From DTU013 sp964490975 (GTDB lineage: Bacteria; Bacillota; Clostridia; Acetivibrionales; DTU013): a DNA stretch of 64,000 nucleotides. Location of the stretch: contig CAZBEQ010000008.1 in the NCBI GenBank assembly GCA_964490975.1, positions 1 through 64,000 of the forward strand, given 5' to 3'. Below, in pieces: positions 9,112 through 17,903 of this stretch (positions are counted from its first letter, which is position 1; the number at the start of each line of letters is the position of its first letter). The notes beneath the pieces are model-generated. The model was not told where the DNA came from, searched no databases, and worked only from the letters and a program-made list of their open reading frames with translations. The translations under genes and the position numbers were made by a program.

Positions 9112-10026
9112 ATGTTTACTGTCAAACTCAGTGAGCTGGTAAAGGAGTTCCAGCTTGAACCGCTTTGCATGAGCGAGTCAGCGGGAGATATAGAGATCAC
9201 TACCTCTGATGTAAACAGGCCTGGCTTACAGCTGTCGGGTTACATGGAGTATTTCGGTACGGACAGGATACAGATCATCGGAAAGGTTGAAATGACATAT
9301 CTGGCAAGCCTTTCGCCGCAGGAACGGCTCAAGCGGCTGGATCAGTTTTTTAGGACGGGTTTTCCGTGCCTGGTAGTCGCAAGGGATCTCGAGCCCTTTG
9401 ATGAAATGATTCAGATATCGAAAAAGTACGACATACCGATGCTAAGGACTGATGATATAACATCCAGGTTTATGAGCGGCTTGATACGTTACCTCAATGT
9501 AATGCTTGCGCCAAGGACCTCGGAGCATGGCGTACTTGTAGAGGTATACGGAGAGGGTGTGCTTATCCTTGGAGAGAGTGGTGTAGGCAAAAGTGAGACT
9601 GCACTCGAGCTTGTAAAGAGAGGGCACAGGCTGATTGCTGATGACATAGTAGAGATCAGGCGTGTTTCCGATAGTACGCTGTTGGGCTCGGCGCCGGAGA
9701 ATATAAGACATTTTTTGGAGATCAGGGGAATAGGGATACTGGACGTTAAAAACCTTTACGGAATGGGCTCCGTAAAACTGCAGGAAAATATCAATCTGGT
9801 GATAATGCTCGAGCTTTGGAAGGAGCATAAAATATATGACAGACTTGGCTTGGAGGATCAGTATACCGAAATACTCGGTATTTCCGTGCCGTCGCTGGTG
9901 GTCCCTGTAAGACCGGGAAGAAACCTGGCGATAATCGTGGAAGTGGCTGCAATGAATCATAGACAGAAAAAGATGGGCTATAATGCGGCTAAGGTCATTA
10001 GTGAGAGATTTATGAAATTCGACTAA
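9112..10026 (+). CDS. hprK: HPr kinase/phosphorylase
   Basis: Bifunctional enzyme that phosphorylates and dephosphorylates Ser46 of HPr (or Crh-like proteins) in response to glycolytic intermediates and phosphate, the sensor of carbon catabolite control in Firmicutes. 304 residues: N-terminal MurF-like domain (about 1-130) and C-terminal kinase domain with P-loop GESGVGKSE (154-162) and the family signature IRGIGILDVKNLYG from residue 204. The ATG at 9112 is chosen for GGGAGG ahead of it and the MFTVKLSELV start; an upstream in-frame start at 9079 lacks an RBS. An HPr-like protein is encoded at 51040-51267. Confidence 0.96.
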   Translation: MFTVKLSELVKEFQLEPLCMSESAGDIEITTSDVNRPGLQLSGYMEYFGTDRIQIIGKVEMTYLASLSPQERLKRLDQFFRTGFPCLVVARDLEPFDEMIQISKKYDIPMLRTDDITSRFMSGLIRYLNVMLAPRTSEHGVLVEVYGEGVLILGESGVGKSETALELVKRGHRLIADDIVEIRRVSDSTLLGSAPENIRHFLEIRGIGILDVKNLYGMGSVKLQENINLVIMLELWKEHKIYDRLGLEDQYTEILGISVPSLVVPVRPGRNLAIIVEVAAMNHRQKKMGYNAAKVISERFMKFD

Positions 10027-10087
10027 ACTGCCACTATAGACCAGCAGGGCCGATGCGGAAGATGAACACTGACGGGGAGGAACAGTA

Positions 10088-10825
10088 TTGAGACTTGTTG
10101 TAGATACACATACACATACGTTATCAAGCGGCCATGCTTACAGTACTATAAGGGAGAACGCATCTGAAGCAGCGATAAACGGTATGCATGCAATAGCAAT
10201 GACTGACCATGGCCCTGCAATGCAAGGAGCTGCATCTGCGCTGCATTTCGCAAATCTGGGTGTCATTCCGGAGCAAATCAGCGGTGTTAGGATATTCAAG
10301 GGCGCAGAGGCTAACATAATAGACTTCTCAGGTGGCCTGGATCTGCCTGAATGGGTTTTGTCAAAGCTGGAGTTTGTGATAGCAAGCCTTCATGATATTG
10401 TGATAGAGCCAGGCGACGAAGAACAAAACACACAGGCAATGATAAACGCACTCAAAAATCCTTATGTAGATGCTGTTGCACATCCTGGCAATCCTCAATT
10501 CCGTGTCGATCTTGACAGGGTAGTAAGGACAGCAGCTGAATATGGCAAGCTGATCGAAATAAATAATGGTTCCTTCAGGGTCAGGAAAGGATCTGAAAAA
10601 AATTGCCTTGAATTCACGAGGAAGTGTAAAAAGTATGGAGTCAGTGTCACATGTGGCACTGACTCTCATATGTGCTATGATATTGGAAAATTTGATGCTG
10701 TTTTGAAGCTACTTGGTGAAGCGCAGATGCCGGAAGAGCTGGTGCTGAGTACTTCACTCGAAAAAGCAGAAGCTTTTGTTAAACTCAGAAAAGCTGCAAA
10801 GAAAGCTGTGGTAAGTGAGGAGTGA
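10088..10825 (+). CDS. PHP-domain phosphoesterase (YcdX type)
   Basis: 245-residue TIM-barrel metal-dependent phosphoesterase of the PHP superfamily. Metal-binding motifs visible: DTHTHT at 6-11, TDHGPAM, SLHD, AHPGNP and GTDSHM near the C-terminus. Substrate is unknown; relatives are annotated as phosphatase YcdX/PolX-like. Start is TTG at 10088 behind GGGGAGGAAC. It sits between hprK and murB, a common clostridial order, and probably shares their transcript. Confidence 0.88.
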   Translation: MRLVVDTHTHTLSSGHAYSTIRENASEAAINGMHAIAMTDHGPAMQGAASALHFANLGVIPEQISGVRIFKGAEANIIDFSGGLDLPEWVLSKLEFVIASLHDIVIEPGDEEQNTQAMINALKNPYVDAVAHPGNPQFRVDLDRVVRTAAEYGKLIEINNGSFRVRKGSEKNCLEFTRKCKKYGVSVTCGTDSHMCYDIGKFDAVLKLLGEAQMPEELVLSTSLEKAEAFVKLRKAAKKAVVSEE

Positions 10826-10930
10826 GGAGTGGCAGTAATTGGCTGACCTTCTATTGCAATAGCTGCCGCAATAGAATATAGAGAGCAAAAATATGGCAAA
10901 CAAAGCTGTTATAGCAAGGAGAGCAATGAT

Positions 10931-11851
10931 TTGAACAAGAATTCAGCAGAGCTGGCAGAGCTCATAAGGAATATTCCGGGAAGCGGTTCGGTATTGTTAG
11001 ATGAACCGATGTCATTTCATACCTCTTTTAAGATCGGAGGGCCTGCGGATGTTTTTGTCAGGCCGGACGGAGGTAAAAGCCTCGCAGAAATAATAAGGAT
11101 ATGCAGCAATAATGACGTGCCGGTTATGGTCATGGGAAAAGGAACTAATCTGATCGTAAGAGATAAAGGAATACGGGGCATAGTTATACAGCTGACAGAC
11201 AACATGTGTGCGTACGAGGTAAAAGGTGAAGACATCATTTCGGAAGCAGGCATCTCAATGGCTAAACTGTCCAAGACAGCTCTGGAACATGAACTCACCG
11301 GACTCGAATTCGCAGAGGGCATCCCCGGAACACTTGGCGGAGCTGTGACAATGAATGCCGGAGCATATGATGGAGATATGTCTATGGTAGTCAAAGAAAC
11401 TGATTATCTCGGGAACGACTGCAGAATTCTCACACTGGATCATGAAAGCCACTACTTTGGCAAACGATCGAGCTTCATTCAGAATGATGGCGGTGTTGTT
11501 TTGAAGACTGTTATCAGCCTTAAAAAAGGTGACAGTAACGTTATACGGGAAAAGATGGAGGATTATCATTCCAGACGGAAGGAAAAGCAGCCTCTGGAGC
11601 TTCCAAGTGCCGGCAGCGTTTTCAAAAGACCGGAAGGCCATTTTGCGGGGAAGCTTGTGCAGGATTGCGGCCTCAGAGGATACAGGATCGGTGGGGCTGA
11701 AGTATCGTGCCTGCACTGTGGCTTTATCGTGAACAAGGGAGGGGCGACGGCACAGGATGTCACAGCCCTTATAAGGCTTATACAGGATAGAGTATTTGAT
11801 GAATATGGCGTCAGACTGCAGACAGAAGTAAAAATCGTAGGCGAAGAATAG
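10931..11851 (+). CDS. murB: UDP-N-acetylenolpyruvoylglucosamine reductase
   Basis: FAD-dependent cytosolic enzyme making UDP-MurNAc for peptidoglycan. 306 residues with the FAD-binding pattern (GKGTNLIVRDKGIRG, IPGTLGGAVTMNAGAYDG) and the C-terminal AGSVFKRPEG motif containing the catalytic Ser, of the short type II form. TTG start at 10931 behind AAGGAGAG. The 105-base gap before it holds nothing obvious. Followed 12 bases later by rapZ. Confidence 0.95.
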   Translation: MNKNSAELAELIRNIPGSGSVLLDEPMSFHTSFKIGGPADVFVRPDGGKSLAEIIRICSNNDVPVMVMGKGTNLIVRDKGIRGIVIQLTDNMCAYEVKGEDIISEAGISMAKLSKTALEHELTGLEFAEGIPGTLGGAVTMNAGAYDGDMSMVVKETDYLGNDCRILTLDHESHYFGKRSSFIQNDGGVVLKTVISLKKGDSNVIREKMEDYHSRRKEKQPLELPSAGSVFKRPEGHFAGKLVQDCGLRGYRIGGAEVSCLHCGFIVNKGGATAQDVTALIRLIQDRVFDEYGVRLQTEVKIVGEE

Positions 11852-11863
11852 AGAGGTCAAAAG

Positions 11864-12739
11864 ATGAGATTTATAGTGATCACGGGAATATCCGGAGCGG
11901 GCAAAAGCCAGGTAGCAAACTATCTTGAGGACGCAGGTTTCTTTTGTATTGACAACCTGCCCCCGTTGCTTATACCGAAAATAGCTGATATATGTTCACA
12001 GAGCTATAAAAAGATGGATAAGATAGCTGTAGTCATAGATATCAGAGGTGGGGAGCTACTTAATGATCTTTTCCCTGCGCTCGAGGCGCTGACAGGCGAT
12101 GGACATTCATATGAGATATTTTTCATGGAAGCGTCTGACAAAGTGGTCATCAAACGCTACAAGGAATCGCGCCGTTCACACCCATTGGCCCAGGAGGGCA
12201 GGCTGTTAAAGGGAATAACCGAAGAGAGGCGAGTGCTGCAAAGGATAAAGGACAGGGCGGATTATGTCATTGATACATCAAACCTTACACCTAAACAGCT
12301 TAAGGAAGCAATCACCGGAATAATAGGACATGACAATTCTTTCAAAGGCCTTATAATCAACATAATTTCCTTTGGCTTTAAATATAGTATTCCAATAGAG
12401 TGTGACCTTGTATTTGATGTGCGGTTTATACCTAATCCATATTATATTGAAACAATGAGAAAGCATACGGGCAAACATGATAATGTCAAGGAGTATGTAC
12501 TGAGCATGCCCGAAACGACAGAGTTTTTGGACAAATTGAACTCAATGCTGGATTTCCTTATCCCCAACTATGTTAAGGAAGGGAAGTCACAGCTTGTAGT
12601 TGGAATAGGCTGCACCGGCGGCAGACACCGCTCTGTAGCTATTGCCGATGAACTGCAGAGGAATCTGACGGAGAAACAGCACAGGACAGTCGTAGAGCAT
12701 AGAGATATAGATAAAGATGGCAGGAGCGTTGGAAGATGA
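11864..12739 (+). CDS. rapZ: RNase adapter / nucleotide-binding protein RapZ (YvcJ)
   Basis: 291-residue P-loop protein; Walker A GISGAGKS at 8-15 and the C-terminal GIGCTGGRHRSVAIA phosphate-binding motif identify the RapZ/YvcJ family. In Gammaproteobacteria it controls GlmS sRNA decay; in Firmicutes it is a GTP/ATP-hydrolysing protein linked to envelope metabolism and competence. The gene ends with ATGA shared with yvcK, so the two are translationally coupled, as in the conserved rapZ-yvcK-whiA cluster. Confidence 0.95.
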   Translation: MRFIVITGISGAGKSQVANYLEDAGFFCIDNLPPLLIPKIADICSQSYKKMDKIAVVIDIRGGELLNDLFPALEALTGDGHSYEIFFMEASDKVVIKRYKESRRSHPLAQEGRLLKGITEERRVLQRIKDRADYVIDTSNLTPKQLKEAITGIIGHDNSFKGLIINIISFGFKYSIPIECDLVFDVRFIPNPYYIETMRKHTGKHDNVKEYVLSMPETTEFLDKLNSMLDFLIPNYVKEGKSQLVVGIGCTGGRHRSVAIADELQRNLTEKQHRTVVEHRDIDKDGRSVGR

Positions 12740-13803
12740 TGATTAAGAATTTGTTGGGAAAAGTCTTTAAAACCAATGGCAGTAATCGGGAAGTCACGAT
12801 CGAATGCCCGGCACCTGGTAAGGCACTGCCTGTTAATGGTCCCAAGATCGTTGCTATTGGAGGGGGGACCGGACTGTCTACAATGCTTCGCGGATTGAAA
12901 GTATTGAGCCCTAACATCACGGCTGTCGTGACGGTAGCGGATGATGGAGGCGGTTCAGGAGTGCTCAGGCAGGAACTTGGCATGCTGCCGCCGGGAGATA
13001 TCCGAAACTGCATACTTGCGCTTGCTGATACGGAACCGGTGATGGAACAGCTGCTGCAATACAGGTTCAAAGAGGGAAAGCTGAAGGGGCAAAGCTTCGG
13101 AAATCTTTTTCTTGCGGCAATGGACGGGATTTCAACAAGCTTCGAGGAAGCTGTCAAAAGAATGAGCGATGTACTTGCAGTCACAGGAAGGGTTCTGCCC
13201 GTAACACTTGAGAACGTTACGCTTTGTGCTGAACTGGAGGACGGCAGTATTGTCAGTGGGGAGTCGAATATAGGAAAACACAGCAGCTATAATAAATGCA
13301 GGATCAACAGAGTATATCTGGAACCGTTCCGTGCCGAACCATTGAACGATGTGCTTGATGCCATTGATCAGGCCGACATTATAGTTCTCGGGCCCGGCAG
13401 TCTTTACACAAGCATTATCCCGAACCTGCTTGTCAGGGGTATATGTCCTGCTATTAAAAGAAGCAAGGCTATGAAGGTATATGTATGTAATGTGATGACA
13501 CAGCCTTCCGAAACGGAGGAGTACAGCGTATTTGACCATATAAAGGCATTAGAGGAGCATTCATATACAGGGATCATAGATGTGTGTATAGCGAATAATT
13601 CGGTTATTCCTGAGGATTTGAGGGAAAAATACCATAATGACGGCGCAGATCAGGTCAGGGTCGATCGTGAAAGAGTAACTGAAGCTGGTATCAGGCTGAT
13701 TGAAGGCGATTTTGCATCTCTTAGGAATGGTTTGGTAAGACATGATCCCATAAAGCTGGCCGAAGCAGTTGTGAAGGAAGTCGGCGGGCTCATAAGAGGA
13801 TGA
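12736..13803 (+). CDS. yvcK: Gluconeogenesis factor YvcK (CofD-like)
   Basis: 355 residues; Rossmann-type UDP-sugar-binding protein needed for growth on gluconeogenic carbon sources and linked to cell-wall precursor control. Signatures: KIVAIGGGTGLSTMLRGLK, TVADDGGGSGVLR, GDIRNCILALAD and GPGSLYTSIIPNLLV. It overlaps rapZ by four bases (ATGA) and the next gene by four bases. Confidence 0.95.
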   Translation: MMIKNLLGKVFKTNGSNREVTIECPAPGKALPVNGPKIVAIGGGTGLSTMLRGLKVLSPNITAVVTVADDGGGSGVLRQELGMLPPGDIRNCILALADTEPVMEQLLQYRFKEGKLKGQSFGNLFLAAMDGISTSFEEAVKRMSDVLAVTGRVLPVTLENVTLCAELEDGSIVSGESNIGKHSSYNKCRINRVYLEPFRAEPLNDVLDAIDQADIIVLGPGSLYTSIIPNLLVRGICPAIKRSKAMKVYVCNVMTQPSETEEYSVFDHIKALEEHSYTGIIDVCIANNSVIPEDLREKYHNDGADQVRVDRERVTEAGIRLIEGDFASLRNGLVRHDPIKLAEAVVKEVGGLIRG

Positions 13804-15854
13804 TATTACAAGATATGGAACGGGGTGGATCTGTGCGGTTTGGGAAATCGGAATGGAGCAGCTGGGACAGGGGTATTGAACGGGAATGGCTACTTACAAA
13901 TGGAATTGGCGGCTCCGCATCATCAACAATAATCGGGGGTAACAGCAGAAGGTATCATGGACTGCTTATTGCAGCACTTGAACCTCCTGTGAAAAGACAT
14001 CTGATACTTTCACAGCTGCATGAAACAATATCAATAAGCGGAAGAGAATATGCACTGCAATCCTTTTCTACAGGATCGTATATAAGAAAAGGTTTTTTGA
14101 ATCAACAGAGCTTTGAACTGGATCCTTTGCCTCAGTTCACATACAGCATAGGTGATGTTCTGGTAGAAAAGACGGTATCAATGGTCTATGGAGAGAATAC
14201 GGTTGTTGTAATGTACCGACTGAGGACAGGCACAGAGGCGCTAACGATGAAGATCGCACCTTTGGTCAACTTCAGGGATTATCATGGCGATTCCTCCAGA
14301 TATCACATGAGATTCAGTCAGAAAGCCTGCGGTGACCACACGCTGATTAAGCCATATGAGCTGGGCCTGGATATCCTGATCGGCTGTCCGGGCGGCAAAT
14401 ATGAAGCAGCAAATGATTGCTGGTTTGAGGGCATGTATTACGCCGTAGAGCAGGAAAGAGGTCTTCAGGCATATGAGGATCACTATATCCCGGGGGAATT
14501 TTGTTTTGAAGCCGGACCTGAAAGAGATGTCAGCTTTTTTATCGTATGCACAGTTATCGGCTCAATTCAAGAAAATCAGGCCAATGGTACAGATTATGAT
14601 CGTTATTCTGAGCTTTGCGCCAAATATCTGCAATATTCATATGGCAAGTCATCGATCGAGGCTGAAAAACTCAGGCTCCAAAAGCTCACAGAAGGCTGCC
14701 GAAATGAATTTCACCGCTCTTTGACAATTAGTGCGGATCAATTTATTGCATACAGGCGTTCTACAGGTTCAAAGACTATTTTAGCCGGCTATCCATGGTT
14801 TACAGACTGGGGCAGGGACGCTATGATATCACTGAGCGGTCTTACATTGTCTACAGGAAGGTATAAGGATGCTGCTGATATACTCTCTACCTTTAGCGAG
14901 TATATCAAATACGGCCTTATTCCGAATATGTTCCCTGACAGGGGAGGAGACCCCGGCTATAACACAGTTGATGCCGCATTATGGTATTTTGATGCCGTTT
15001 ACAGGTATGTTCAAAAGACCGGGGATATTGAATTGGTAAGGGACAGACTATATGCTTCCATGCTGCAGATATTCAATGCTTACCGGAATGGCACGCTGCA
15101 TGATATCCATATGGATGACGACTTTCTCATAAGCGCCGGGAATAAGGATACACAGCTGACCTGGATGGATGCGAAAACCGGAGATACCGTTTTCACACCA
15201 AGACATGGCAAGGCTGTTGAGATAAACGCACTGTGGTACAATGCCCTGAAAATCATGGAAGAGATCTCGTTTAAGCTTGGCTATGATGCACAAGAGTACG
15301 GGACTCTCGCCAATAACGTAAAAAAGAGCTTTGCCAGAGTTTTCTGGTATGAGGACGAGAAGTATTTATATGATGTTGTCAATGAGAGCTACAAGGATGA
15401 CAGTGTCAGACCGAACCAGATATTTGCCGCAGGCTTGACCTACCCTGTAATAGATGGGACAATGGCCAGATGTGTGGTAGAGAAGGTATGGAGAGAGCTT
15501 TATACTGCATATGGGCTAAGAAGTCTTTCACCTCATTCAAATAGCTACAAGGGACAGTGTACCGGAGACAGATATACAAGGGATTCTGCATACCATCAGG
15601 GGACAGTATGGACATGGCCTATAGGGCACTTTATCACAGCATTTTCAAGGACCTTCGGCAAAGTGCCTGAATACGCGGATATGCCTACGCTATTTCTAAA
15701 GCCCTTCGAGGATCATCTGTGCCATGCATGCCTTGGCAGCATTTCCGAAATATTTGACGGCGACGAGCCGTTATTTCCCAGAGGCTGCTGTGCGCAGGCA
15801 TGGAGTGTGGCTGAAGTGCTGCGGGCTTATTCGGAAATTTGTGAGGTGTTATAA
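13800..15854 (+). CDS. Glycogen-debranching enzyme (amylo-alpha-1,6-glucosidase type)
   Basis: 684 residues. The N-terminal beta domain begins REWLLTNGIGGSASSTIIGGNSRRYHGLL-like (split here for length) and the C-terminal (alpha/alpha)6 catalytic domain has GYPWFTDWGRDAMISL, QLTWMDAKTGD and YHQGTVWTWPIGHF, the GH133/archaeal-type debranching motifs with candidate acid residues. It should hydrolyse alpha-1,6 branch stubs of glycogen or related glucans in the cytosol. The ATG at 13800 overlaps yvcK by four bases; a GTG at 13833 behind GGGGTGG is an equally good start. The stop abuts the whiA start. No signal peptide. Confidence 0.9.
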   Translation: MILQDMERGGSVRFGKSEWSSWDRGIEREWLLTNGIGGSASSTIIGGNSRRYHGLLIAALEPPVKRHLILSQLHETISISGREYALQSFSTGSYIRKGFLNQQSFELDPLPQFTYSIGDVLVEKTVSMVYGENTVVVMYRLRTGTEALTMKIAPLVNFRDYHGDSSRYHMRFSQKACGDHTLIKPYELGLDILIGCPGGKYEAANDCWFEGMYYAVEQERGLQAYEDHYIPGEFCFEAGPERDVSFFIVCTVIGSIQENQANGTDYDRYSELCAKYLQYSYGKSSIEAEKLRLQKLTEGCRNEFHRSLTISADQFIAYRRSTGSKTILAGYPWFTDWGRDAMISLSGLTLSTGRYKDAADILSTFSEYIKYGLIPNMFPDRGGDPGYNTVDAALWYFDAVYRYVQKTGDIELVRDRLYASMLQIFNAYRNGTLHDIHMDDDFLISAGNKDTQLTWMDAKTGDTVFTPRHGKAVEINALWYNALKIMEEISFKLGYDAQEYGTLANNVKKSFARVFWYEDEKYLYDVVNESYKDDSVRPNQIFAAGLTYPVIDGTMARCVVEKVWRELYTAYGLRSLSPHSNSYKGQCTGDRYTRDSAYHQGTVWTWPIGHFITAFSRTFGKVPEYADMPTLFLKPFEDHLCHACLGSISEIFDGDEPLFPRGCCAQAWSVAEVLRAYSEICEVL

Positions 15855-16817
15855 TTGTCTTTTTCTTCAACTGTGAAAAATGAACTTTGCAGACTCGATA
15901 ATTTGAGTGATTGCTGCATAATGTCAGCGCTTGCTGCTGTTGTACGTCTAAACGGCATAGCTGCTGCTGTGTCTACAGGTGGTTACAATATAAAGGTCAC
16001 CACTGAGAATGCTGCATTTGCAAGGTGGATCTATAGCAGTATCAGAAAACTGTGTGGGATTTCCCCCGAGGTTACGATACGAAAAAGCAGAAAGCTGAAA
16101 AAACATGTTTCGTATATCCTGTTTATTACACCTGTACTTGGCTCTGCGAGCCTTCTCAAGCAACTGGGCGTATTTGTAGCCTCTGATAGCGCCGAACAGC
16201 CGCCGGAGATCATGCTGCACGAAATGGATCATTTAAAAAGGCAGTGCTGCCGAAAGGCGTTTTTAAGGGGTGCTTTCCTTTCGGGAGGCTCCATAAGCGA
16301 TCCAGAAAAAACATACCATCTTGAACTGACCTCACGTACTATCGGACAGGCCAGGGAACTGAAACGCATGCTTGTGAGCTTTGATCTTCATGGCAGGATA
16401 ATAATGCGAAAGGGGAGCTACGTCATTTATCTCAAGGAAGGAGAAAATATAGTAGACTTTCTAAATATAGTTGGCGCGCATAAATCATTAATGGAGCTGG
16501 AAAATGTTCGTATATTAAAGGGTATGAGAAATAATGTAAACAGGATCGTCAACTGTGAGACTGCTAACCTCGAGAAAACAGTGAATGCATCTGTAAGACA
16601 GGCAGAAAACATAAAATACATCGCTGATAATGTAGGGCTCGATAGCTTGCCTGCAGGGCTCAGGGAAATTGCAGAACTGAGGCTGGAGTACAGTGATGCC
16701 AATCTTACCGAACTGGGGCAGATGCTCACTCCAAAGCTCGGAAAATCCGGCGTAAATCATAGGCTTAGGAAACTGGATCAAATCGCTGAAAAGCATCGGG
16801 AGCACCACCATTACTGA
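15855..16817 (+). CDS. whiA: DNA-binding protein WhiA
   Basis: 320 residues, combining an N-terminal LAGLIDADG-homing-endonuclease-like fold (FLRGAFLSGGSISDPEKTYH) and a C-terminal helix-turn-helix (about 235-310, ELRLEYSDANLTELGQML). It is needed for sporulation-linked cell division in actinomycetes and for division/chromosome segregation in Firmicutes. TTG start at 15855 directly after the stop of the debranching enzyme, with GAGGTG ahead. Last gene of the hprK-whiA run. Confidence 0.94.
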   Translation: MSFSSTVKNELCRLDNLSDCCIMSALAAVVRLNGIAAAVSTGGYNIKVTTENAAFARWIYSSIRKLCGISPEVTIRKSRKLKKHVSYILFITPVLGSASLLKQLGVFVASDSAEQPPEIMLHEMDHLKRQCCRKAFLRGAFLSGGSISDPEKTYHLELTSRTIGQARELKRMLVSFDLHGRIIMRKGSYVIYLKEGENIVDFLNIVGAHKSLMELENVRILKGMRNNVNRIVNCETANLEKTVNASVRQAENIKYIADNVGLDSLPAGLREIAELRLEYSDANLTELGQMLTPKLGKSGVNHRLRKLDQIAEKHREHHHY

Positions 16818-16875
16818 AAATGAATAATGTCGAATAAAAATCAGCAATATTACAAATCTTCCCAAAATTCGTAGA

Positions 16876-16902
16876 AGGAAATCCCATTTATTTGAAGAAT
16901 TA
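16876..16902 (+). promoter_or_regulatory. Sigma-H-type promoter of the spoIIA operon
   Basis: AGGAAAT (16876-16882), 11 bases, then GAAGAATTA (16894-16902). This agrees at every defined position with the Bacillus sigma-H consensus RnAGGAwWW-N11-12-RnnGAATww, and the spoIIA operon is a known sigma-H target. Found by eye. Confidence 0.75.
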
Positions 16903-16937
16903 TATATGTCATACATTTGGATTTCGGGGTGATTACA

Positions 16938-17282
16938 TTGGAAATAAGGTTTGCCAATAGAGGTTCCACTCTTATTGCTTCTTTTAGTGGTGAGCTTGAT
17001 CATCATTTCGCTGAATATGCCAGAAACAAGATCGAGGGTGAACTGTTGAAGGCTACTACAAGAAATGTGATATTCGATCTGTCGGGACTGACCTTTATGG
17101 ATAGCTCCGGTATAGGAGTGCTGGTGGGAAGGTACGCAAATATTAAAAAACTTGGAGGAAGGTCCGCCATCATCTGCCGTAATCAAAAAATTTATCGTAT
17201 CCTTGAGATATCAGGGATACTAAAGCTTATGACAGTTTATGAAGAGCTGGACCATGCCATAAGAGCTCTGTATATTGCATAA
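16938..17282 (+). CDS. spoIIAA: Anti-sigma F factor antagonist SpoIIAA
   Basis: 114-residue STAS-domain protein that, when dephosphorylated by SpoIIE, releases sigma-F from SpoIIAB in the forespore. Motifs: SGELDHHFAEYARNKIE and FMDSSGIGVLVGRY, the first or second Ser of DSSG being the phosphorylation site. TTG at 16938 is chosen because GGGGTG lies six bases upstream; a TTG at 16917 would have no RBS. First gene of spoIIA. Confidence 0.94.
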   Translation: MEIRFANRGSTLIASFSGELDHHFAEYARNKIEGELLKATTRNVIFDLSGLTFMDSSGIGVLVGRYANIKKLGGRSAIICRNQKIYRILEISGILKLMTVYEELDHAIRALYIA

Positions 17283-17333
17283 GTAACAGATATGGGGTTT
17301 TTGCATGGAGAATTTGAAGGGGAGAGAAATCGT

Positions 17334-17771
17334 ATGCAGCCTGTTAATGAGATGAAACTGGAATTTATGAGCAAATCAAGCAATGAAGGCTTTGCGAGGG
17401 TGGTGGCAGCCGCTTTTGTCTCACAGCTCGATCCGACGATCGAGGAGTTGGCTGATGTTAAGACGGCAGTTTCAGAAGCTGTTACTAATGCAATCATTCA
17501 TGGATATGAGAACAAACCTGGCATTATAAAAATGGTGTGCCGTCAATATGAAAAAAATGTTGAGATAGAAATATCCGATGAAGGAAGGGGAATAGAGGAT
17601 ATAGAACAGGCAATGCAGCCTTTGTATACATCCAAGCCGGATATGGAACGGTCGGGAATGGGTTTCACAGTCATGGAGAGCTTCATGGATATGATAAAAG
17701 TGAAGTCAAAGCCAGGAGCCGGCACAACAGTCATATTATATAAGTCCTTTGGGGTTTCAGACAAATTGTAA
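17334..17771 (+). CDS. spoIIAB: Anti-sigma F factor / serine kinase SpoIIAB
   Basis: 145-residue GHKL-type Ser kinase that holds sigma-F and phosphorylates SpoIIAA. N-box EAVTNAIIHGYE, G1 box DEGRGIED and G2 box MERSGMGFTVMESFMD are all present. The ATG at 17334 with GGGGAGAG upstream gives the family length (146 in Bacillus subtilis); a longer frame from 17292 adds residues without homologous character. Followed by a 132-base gap before sigF instead of tight coupling. Confidence 0.94.
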   Translation: MQPVNEMKLEFMSKSSNEGFARVVAAAFVSQLDPTIEELADVKTAVSEAVTNAIIHGYENKPGIIKMVCRQYEKNVEIEISDEGRGIEDIEQAMQPLYTSKPDMERSGMGFTVMESFMDMIKVKSKPGAGTTVILYKSFGVSDKL

Positions 17772-17800
17772 TCAATTTCTTTCAGGCAATAATTTTTTTT

Positions 17801-17830
17801 GCATGCAACAGTAAAAAAATGTTAATAATA
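17801..17830 (+). promoter_or_regulatory. Forespore (sigma-F/sigma-G-type) promoter candidate inside the spoIIA operon
   Basis: GCATG (17801-17805), 18 bases, AATAATA (17824-17830). Compare the forespore consensus GYATR-N15-18-CATNHTA. The same arrangement, GCATA-N18-AATAATA, precedes the spoVA genes at 18992. It would give sigF a private, self-activated transcript. Visual match only. Confidence 0.55.
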
Positions 17831-17903
17831 GAAAAGTATAATAACATAGTACAGGATATTACATATGCTTCCTTCATAGGTAGGGGGGAAAGGTTTAGAT
17901 TTT

